A stretch of 15,741 nucleotides of DNA from Tannerella sp. GTDB lineage: Bacteria > Bacteroidota > Bacteroidia > Bacteroidales > Tannerellaceae. Numbering within the stretch: position 1 is the stretch's first letter; every line of letters begins with the position of its first letter. Location: NCBI GenBank assembly GCA_031277235.1, contig JAITMT010000059.1:1-15741 (forward strand), given 5' to 3'. The position numbers were made by a program, and so were the translations under genes. The notes under the pieces were generated by a model. The model was not told the origin of the DNA. It did not search any database and saw only the letters and a list, made by a program, of their open reading frames with translations. Positions 12,347 through 15,741 of this stretch are shown piece by piece.

Positions 12347-12790
12347 TTAGTTTGTTCCCGGGAATTTGCCTGTTACCGTGATACCCATGCTTCGCGCCGT
12401 GCCGGCTACCATTTTCATGGCCGACTCTACCGTGAAGCAGTTTAAATCGACAATTTTATCTTCGGCGATCGTCTTGACGGCGTCCCAGGTGATTTTGGCT
12501 ATTTTCTTGCGGTTTGGTTCCGCAGAGCCGCCTTTCACTTTCGTGGCTTCCAGCAACTGGATGGCAACGGGGGGCGTTTTGACGATGAAGTCGAACGATT
12601 TGTCTGAAAAGTAAGTAATGACGACAGGCAGTATTTTACCGCTCTTGTCCTGGGTTCTGGCGTTGAATTGCTTGCAAAACTCCATAATATTTATACCCTT
12701 CGAACCCAGTGCGGGTCCTACGGGCGGAGAAGGATTTGCCGCTCCTCCCTTTATCTGCAACTTAATTTGTCCAGCAATTTCTTTTGCCAT
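12347..12790 (-). CDS. rplK: 50S ribosomal protein L11
   Basis: This 147-residue protein binds the GTPase-associated region of 23S rRNA. The N-terminal domain has the conserved proline-rich loop NPSPPVGPALGSKGINI (19-35), where thiostrepton-type antibiotics act. The C-terminal domain is the rRNA-binding part, ending in VAGTARSMGITVTG. Length is normal. A 74-nt gap separates it from nusG; this is the only sizeable gap in the first half of the cluster and the natural place for an L1 control site, although I cannot identify one with confidence. Confidence 0.98.
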   Translation of the reverse strand: MAKEIAGQIKLQIKGGAANPSPPVGPALGSKGINIMEFCKQFNARTQDKSGKILPVVITYFSDKSFDFIVKTPPVAIQLLEATKVKGGSAEPNRKKIAKITWDAVKTIAEDKIVDLNCFTVESAMKMVAGTARSMGITVTGKFPGTN

Positions 12791-12864
12791 TTTCTAAAAT
12801 TTTTAAACTATTATTTGAAACATCGAAAAAGAATATCTCACCGACTCTCCGTAACAAAAGCCTT

Positions 12865-13407
12865 TTATTCCTTCTCTACCTGCATATAACTCAACTCCAA
12901 CGGCGTTTTTCTTCCGAAAATTTTCACCATCACAGTCAGTTTCTTTTTCTCGGCATTGACTTCTTCAATTTCACCGATGAAGCCGTTGAAAGGTCCGTAT
13001 GTAACTTTCACGTTTTCACCGACATAGAACTGAAGATTCAATTCTTCCTCGTGCTCCTGCAACTCGTCAACGGTGCCCAGTACGCGACTGACTTCCGAAG
13101 GGCGAAGCGGAACAGGATTTTCATTTCCACCCAGAAATCCGATTACATTCGGGATATTCCTCAGATGGTGAGCGACTTCTCCGTTCAGATAGGCTTCCAC
13201 CAGCACGTAACCGGGCAAATAAGCGCGTTCCTTCACGACTTTTTTACCGTTACGCACCACGAAAGTCTTCTCCGTCGGAATCAAAACTTGCAGCACATAC
13301 TGACTCAAGTCTGAATTTTTCATTTCAGCCTCGATATATTCGCGCACCTTGTTTTCTTTTCCGCTAATGGCGCGCAGAACATAGAATTTCGATTGAATGT
13401 CAGACAT
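12865..13407 (-). CDS. nusG: Transcription termination/antitermination protein NusG
   Basis: This 180-residue NusG binds the clamp of RNA polymerase and links it to Rho or the ribosome. The N-terminal NGN domain (about 5-110) has KFYVLRAISGKENKV at its start and the conserved PGYVLVEA (65-72). The KOW domain follows (about 128-160) with YVGENVKVTYGPFNGFIGEI. Only 10 nt separate its start from the secE stop, so the two are surely cotranscribed. Length and domains are those of ordinary NusG, not a specialised paralogue such as RfaH or UpxY, which in Bacteroides lie next to capsule genes. Confidence 0.97.
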   Translation of the reverse strand: MSDIQSKFYVLRAISGKENKVREYIEAEMKNSDLSQYVLQVLIPTEKTFVVRNGKKVVKERAYLPGYVLVEAYLNGEVAHHLRNIPNVIGFLGGNENPVPLRPSEVSRVLGTVDELQEHEEELNLQFYVGENVKVTYGPFNGFIGEIEEVNAEKKKLTVMVKIFGRKTPLELSYMQVEKE

Positions 13408-13417
13408 AAACTTTTAA

Positions 13418-13612
13418 TTATGAGAAAATGTCGTAAACGGATTGCATCGCATTTTTGAAGACGAAATCAATGATAAACACAACAATCGCTATGATGACGG
13501 AAGCAAATAGTACAACCACGGCGCTGCTGGATAACTCTGACCTCGATGGCCAGGAAACTTTATATACAAGTTCGTTAAACGATTCCTTGATGTATTTAAT
13601 GAATTTATTCAT
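13418..13612 (-). CDS. secE: Preprotein translocase subunit SecE
   Basis: This 64-residue, single-membrane-span SecE clamps the SecY channel in the inner membrane. The amphipathic helix (about 1-18) leads into the family signature VSWPSRSEL (19-27). One hydrophobic span follows (about 31-53). I chose the ATG at 13612. The longer reading from a GTG at 13633 would begin inside tRNA-Trp and adds 7 residues with no family support. An AAGG eight bases before the chosen ATG is one of the few Shine-Dalgarno-like sites here. The gene lies between tRNA-Trp and nusG, its usual place. Confidence 0.95.
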   Translation of the reverse strand: MNKFIKYIKESFNELVYKVSWPSRSELSSSAVVVLFASVIIAIVVFIIDFVFKNAMQSVYDIFS

Positions 13613-13627
13613 TTGTACCTTATTTAT

Positions 13628-13703
13628 TGGCACGGAAGGTAAGGCTCGAACTCACGACCCTCGGTTTTGGAGACCGATGCTCTACCGACTGAGCTACTTC
13701 CGT
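13628..13703 (-). tRNA. tRNA-Trp (anticodon CCA), 3' CCA encoded
   Basis: The cloverleaf is complete: acceptor stem ACGGAAG/CTTCCGT, D stem GCTC/GAGC, anticodon stem TCGGT/ACCGA with loop CTCCAAA (anticodon CCA), and T stem GTGAG/CTTAC with loop TTCGAGC. The discriminator is G and the terminal CCA is encoded, giving 76 nt. The two other tRNAs in the window lack an encoded CCA. It lies 15 nt before the secE start and only 3 nt after the T-run of the tuf hairpin. Confidence 0.96.
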
Positions 13704-13706
13704 GTG

Positions 13707-13761
13707 AAAAAAAGTCCCATCCCCCTGTTCTCTCTCCTCCAAAAGAAAGTGTTATGGGACT
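13707..13761 (-). terminator. Terminator-like hairpin after tuf
   Basis: On the minus strand the arms AGTCCCAT and ATGGGACT form a perfect 8-bp stem around a 33-nt loop, followed directly by seven T. The loop is longer than in ordinary intrinsic terminators, so it may be leaky. It sits between tuf and tRNA-Trp. I find no TAnnTTTG promoter between it and the tRNA, so read-through is probably needed to express tRNA-Trp and secE-nusG-rplK onward. Confidence 0.6.
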
Positions 13762-13827
13762 CTTCAATTATTCAAATTATTAAATTATGCGCTCATTTCT
13801 TCTTGCGGAGAAACGAACGATGATTTT

Positions 13828-15018
13828 TTAATCTTCCAGCGCCGTAATCTGACCTGCGCCTACGGTACGACCGCCTTCGCGAATGGCGAAACGGAGTCCT
13901 ATGTTACAGGCAACCGGATAAATCAGTTCCACTGTAATCGTTACGTTATCGCCGGGCATCACCATTTCCACGCCTTCCGGCAGGGTGATTTCACCCGTAA
14001 CGTCCAATGTACGGATATAGAACTGCGGACGGTATTTGTTGTGGAACGGAGTGTGGCGACCGCCTTCTTCCTTTTTCAGGATATAAACCTCTGCCTTGAA
14101 GATCGAATGCGGCTTCACCTGTCCCGGACGACCGAGCACCATGCCGCGCTTGATTTCGTCCTTGTCAATACCGCGAAGCAACAGCCCGACGTTATCGCCT
14201 GCCTGACCTTCGTCCAGAATCTTGCGGAACATTTCTACGCCCGTTACAACCGATTTCTTGCCTTTTTCAGCGCCCAAGCCGATGATTTCTACATCTTCGC
14301 CTGTTTTGATGATTCCGGTTTCGATACGACCCGTGGCTACGGTGCCGCGACCGGTAATGGAAAATACGTCTTCTACCGGCATCAGGAACGGTTTATCCAC
14401 ATCGCGCGGAGGCAGCGGAATCCACGTATCAACGGCGTCCATCAATTCCATCACTTTTTCCACCCATTTCGGTTCGCCGTTCAATGCGCCGAGCGCCGAG
14501 CCGCGAATAACCGGCGTATTGTCGCCGTCAAAATTATAGAACGAAAGCAATTCGCGCATTTCCATTTCCACGAGTTCCAGCATTTCTTCGTCGTCCACGC
14601 TGTCGCACTTGTTCATAAACACCACCAAACGGGGAACATTCACCTGACGTGCCAATAGAATGTGCTCGCGCGTCTGCGGCATCGGACCGTCGGTTGCGGC
14701 AACTACGATAATAGCGCCGTCCATCTGAGCCGCGCCCGTAACCATGTTTTTCACATAGTCGGCGTGTCCCGGACAGTCCACGTGTGCATAATGGCGATTG
14801 GCTGTTTCATATTCTACGTGAGACGTATTAATCGTAATACCTCTTTCTTTTTCTTCGGGTGCGTTGTCAATCGAATCGAATGAACGTACTTCAGAGAGAC
14901 CTTTCTCTGCCAAAACTTTCGTAATCGCAGCAGTCAGGGTCGTTTTACCGTGGTCAACGTGACCGATCGTACCGATGTTTACATGCGGTTTCGTCCTGTT
15001 AAAATGTTCTTTTGCCAT
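13828..15018 (-). CDS. tuf: Elongation factor Tu
   Basis: This 396-residue GTPase carries aminoacyl-tRNA to the ribosomal A site. The GTP-binding motifs are complete: G1 GHVDHGKT (19-26), G2 with RGITI (59-63), G3 DCPGH (81-85), G4 NKCD (136-139) and G5 SAL (174-176). Domain 2 starts near VFSITGRGTVATGRIETG and domain 3 ends in GRTVGAGQITALED, so the protein is full length. The ATG lies in A/T-rich sequence without a Shine-Dalgarno. Two tRNA-Thr genes precede it on the same strand, and a terminator-like hairpin follows. No second tuf copy is seen in the window. Confidence 0.99.
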   Translation of the reverse strand: MAKEHFNRTKPHVNIGTIGHVDHGKTTLTAAITKVLAEKGLSEVRSFDSIDNAPEEKERGITINTSHVEYETANRHYAHVDCPGHADYVKNMVTGAAQMDGAIIVVAATDGPMPQTREHILLARQVNVPRLVVFMNKCDSVDDEEMLELVEMEMRELLSFYNFDGDNTPVIRGSALGALNGEPKWVEKVMELMDAVDTWIPLPPRDVDKPFLMPVEDVFSITGRGTVATGRIETGIIKTGEDVEIIGLGAEKGKKSVVTGVEMFRKILDEGQAGDNVGLLLRGIDKDEIKRGMVLGRPGQVKPHSIFKAEVYILKKEEGGRHTPFHNKYRPQFYIRTLDVTGEITLPEGVEMVMPGDNVTITVELIYPVACNIGLRFAIREGGRTVGAGQITALED

Positions 15019-15108
15019 AATTTAGAATCTTTTATATTATTAATATTGTCTATCTTTATAATTTTTTTCTCCTTTTTCCCATATTTTGCCTCCCGTTCCC
15101 AATCGAAG

Positions 15109-15180
<72 letters not shown>

Positions 15181-15224
15181 TTGTAATTTGTCTCTCTTTT
15201 TCAGTGCTTAATCGCCTCATTCAG

Positions 15225-15298
15225 AGCCTCTTGTCGGATTCGAACCAACGACTCCGAGATTACAAATCACGTGCTCTGGCCAACTGAGCTAAAGAGGC
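15225..15298 (-). tRNA. tRNA-Thr (anticodon TGT)
   Basis: The acceptor stem GCCTCTT/AAGAGGC is perfect. The D arm is GCTC/GAGC with a 9-nt loop. The anticodon arm is CGTGA/TCTCG with loop TTTGTAA (anticodon TGT); it has a U29-U41 mismatch in the middle. The T arm is GTTGG/CCGAC with loop TTCGAAT. The discriminator is T and no CCA is encoded; length is 74 nt. It is the first gene behind the promoter at 15341-15372 and lies 44 nt upstream of tRNA-Thr(GGT). Confidence 0.94.
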
Positions 15299-15312
15299 AT
15301 TTTCACGTAAAA

Positions 15313-15339
15313 AGCCGCTTCGTTTTGCGCGAAACGGCT
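15313..15339 (-). promoter_or_regulatory. Hairpin at the predicted 5' end of the tRNA-tuf transcript
   Basis: The arms AGCCGCTTCG and CGAAACGGCT pair with one mismatch around a 7-nt loop, and on the minus strand five T follow. It looks like an intrinsic terminator, yet it begins two bases downstream of the -7 element, so the predicted transcript would start inside its first arm. It may be an old terminator for transcripts coming from the right, which would shield the tRNA-tuf operon, or a 5' leader structure removed with tRNA maturation. Confidence 0.5.
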
Positions 15340-15340
15340 G

Positions 15341-15372
15341 CAAAATTAGAAATTATTTTTTGATCCGCCAAA
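15341..15372 (-). promoter_or_regulatory. Bacteroidetes-type promoter of the tRNA-Thr/tuf operon
   Basis: On the minus strand TTTG (15369-15372), a 20-nt spacer and TAATTTTG (15341-15348) match the Bacteroidetes housekeeping consensus TTTG-N19-21-TAnnTTTG. The predicted start is near 15335, about 37 nt before the mature tRNA-Thr(TGT). This is the best promoter match in the window and the only one I find for the tRNA-tuf to rpoC series. Confidence 0.75.
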
Positions 15373-15382
15373 TTTATCCGTG

Positions 15383-15437
15383 TTTTTTTTTATTTTTTTA
15401 TTTTTTTACCGGAATTGAAGATATTTTTATTTTTTTA
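15383..15437 (-). promoter_or_regulatory. A-tracts upstream of the promoter (UP-element-like)
   Basis: On the minus strand, runs of 9, 7 and 7 A (15383-15391, 15393-15399, 15401-15407) lie at about -48 to -72 relative to the predicted start, and runs of 5 and 7 A (15424-15428, 15430-15436) lie further up. A-tracts in this place can bind the alpha subunit C-terminal domain or bend DNA and strengthen rRNA and tRNA promoters. The function here is inferred from position and composition. Part of the short gene-free stretch 15299-15549. Confidence 0.45.
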
Positions 15438-15475
15438 CGGATGCCTGTTTTTGAACGGAAATTGCACAAATTGGT

Positions 15476-15496
15476 CTAATAGTCAAAAGTGGTGAT
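15476..15496. repeat. Direct repeat copy 1 beside the transposase gene
   Basis: This copy and the one at 15516-15536 agree at 19 of 21 positions, including the exact 14-mer TCAAAAGTGGTGAT, with a period of exactly 40 bp. The difference is AG versus GC at positions 6-7. Likely subterminal transposase-binding sites of the insertion sequence; that role is inferred. Confidence 0.7.
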
Positions 15497-15515
15497 GAAA
15501 TCACTCATTTTTTCG

Positions 15516-15536
15516 CTAATGCTCAAAAGTGGTGAT
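15516..15536. repeat. Direct repeat copy 2 beside the transposase gene
   Basis: This is the inner copy of the 40-bp-spaced pair. Its last two bases overlap the left end of the 34-bp palindrome at 15535. Between the two copies, GTGAT-GAA-ATCAC (15492-15504) can form a small hairpin followed by T-rich sequence. Confidence 0.7.
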
Positions 15537-15568
15537 TTTTTCGTGGGGATTAATCCCCACGAAAAAAT
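15535..15568. terminator. 34-bp perfect palindrome over the transposase stop codon
   Basis: The core CGTGGGGATTAATCCCCACG is flanked by six T on the left and six A on the right, plus one more matching base on each side, giving 34 bp with no mismatch, centred between 15551 and 15552. The transposase TAA lies inside. In RNA from either strand it forms a GC-rich stem ending in a U-run, so it should be an intrinsic terminator in both directions. Such a structure would end transposase transcripts and block read-through into the tRNA-tuf operon. Confidence 0.8.
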
Positions 15569-15741
15569 TTAAAGGTTTCTCTGAAGTATTCATCTATAAA
15601 TTTTTTACGATGTTCTCTTGAGAGTCCCGGATGGTTTCGCAGTTTGGTTTTCAAATCGGTAAACATACCCTCCAACGCATTGTTGGTATTGGGGATTCCA
15701 ATCTCTATATGATCGTACCATGTCCACAGGTGAGGCATATT
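15550..15741 (-). CDS. Transposase, C-terminal 63 residues (partial)
   Basis: The frame enters from the right edge, so the true start is outside; an internal ATG at 15738 is not needed. The visible part contains PNTNNALEGMFTDLKTKLRN followed by HPGLSREHRKKFIDEY. The pattern T-N-x-x-L-E-G, followed by a basic helix, resembles the region of the last catalytic glutamate in DDE transposases of the IS256/IS1249 type; here that is E24 of the fragment. Family assignment from so short a piece is tentative. The last codons overlap the 34-bp palindrome. The gene points toward the tRNA-tuf operon on the same strand. Confidence 0.75.
   Translation of the reverse strand, partial: NMPHLWTWYDHIEIGIPNTNNALEGMFTDLKTKLRNHPGLSREHRKKFIDEYFRETFKFFRGD

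Larger units (their letters stand above)
15476..15741 (-). mobile_element. Insertion sequence, transposase-3' end (continues past the window)
   Basis: The element is inferred from the transposase C-terminus at the right edge, a pair of 21-bp direct repeats at 15476-15496 and 15516-15536, and a perfect palindrome across the stop codon. The outer tip of the element is not certain; I set it at the outer repeat. The other end, the target duplication and the full transposase are outside the window. Confidence 0.45.

Noticed and set aside
12791..12864. Possible L1 autoregulatory site before rplK
   Set aside because: The gap is in the right place and has GGTGAGAT-like sequence, but I could not fold a convincing match to the L1 site of 23S rRNA, so no feature is called.
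13418..13633. Longer secE reading from a GTG at 13633
   Set aside because: The start would lie inside the 3' end of tRNA-Trp and adds residues that the family lacks; the ATG at 13612 has an AAGG at a good distance.
13762..13827. CAAATTAT as a minus-strand -7 element for tRNA-Trp
   Set aside because: It misses the consensus at two fixed positions and would lie upstream of the tuf hairpin anyway.

Overview
The window is a housekeeping region from a member of the Bacteroidota, most likely order Bacteroidales. The evidence is protein character (RpoB 1270 aa, RpoC 1428 aa, EF-Tu, L7/L12), start codons preceded by A/T-rich sequence with almost no Shine-Dalgarno motif, and a promoter of the Bacteroidetes type (TTTG, 20-bp spacer, TAnnTTTG). 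The genes have moderate GC and the spaces between them are very AT-rich.

Almost everything lies on the minus strand, so the transcriptional order runs from high to low coordinates. At the far right is the 3' end of an insertion-sequence transposase (15550-15741), with a 34-bp perfect palindrome over its stop codon and a pair of 21-bp direct repeats just beyond. Next comes a strong promoter with upstream A-tracts (15341-15437), tRNA-Thr(UGU), tRNA-Thr(GGU), tuf (EF-Tu), a terminator-like hairpin and tRNA-Trp(CCA). The classical secE-nusG-rplK-rplA-rplJ-rplL-rpoB-rpoC cluster follows with short gaps. A 15-bp-stem hairpin between rplL and rpoB is a candidate attenuator or processing site.

A HerA/YjgR-like (DUF853) ATPase follows rpoC after only 14 nt and probably ends the operon. 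It stops at a bidirectional terminator (792-832) shared with a convergent plus-strand DUF805 membrane protein gene (338-703). The left edge holds the first 18 codons of a minus-strand gene resembling the ATP-binding protein FtsE.

The genes supply translation elongation (EF-Tu, three tRNAs, ribosomal stalk and L1/L11 proteins), protein export (SecE), transcription elongation control (NusG) and the two large RNA polymerase subunits. I see no defence system, CRISPR array, prophage or new multi-gene system. The points worth a second look are regulatory and architectural: the palindrome at the IS end, the A-tract promoter and the hairpin at its start site, a mismatch in the acceptor stem of tRNA-Thr(GGU), the rplL-rpoB hairpin that buries a strong Shine-Dalgarno-like sequence, and the ATPase gene in the place after rpoC. 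No gene-free stretch exceeds 300 bases; the longest are 56-337 and 15299-15549, both described below.
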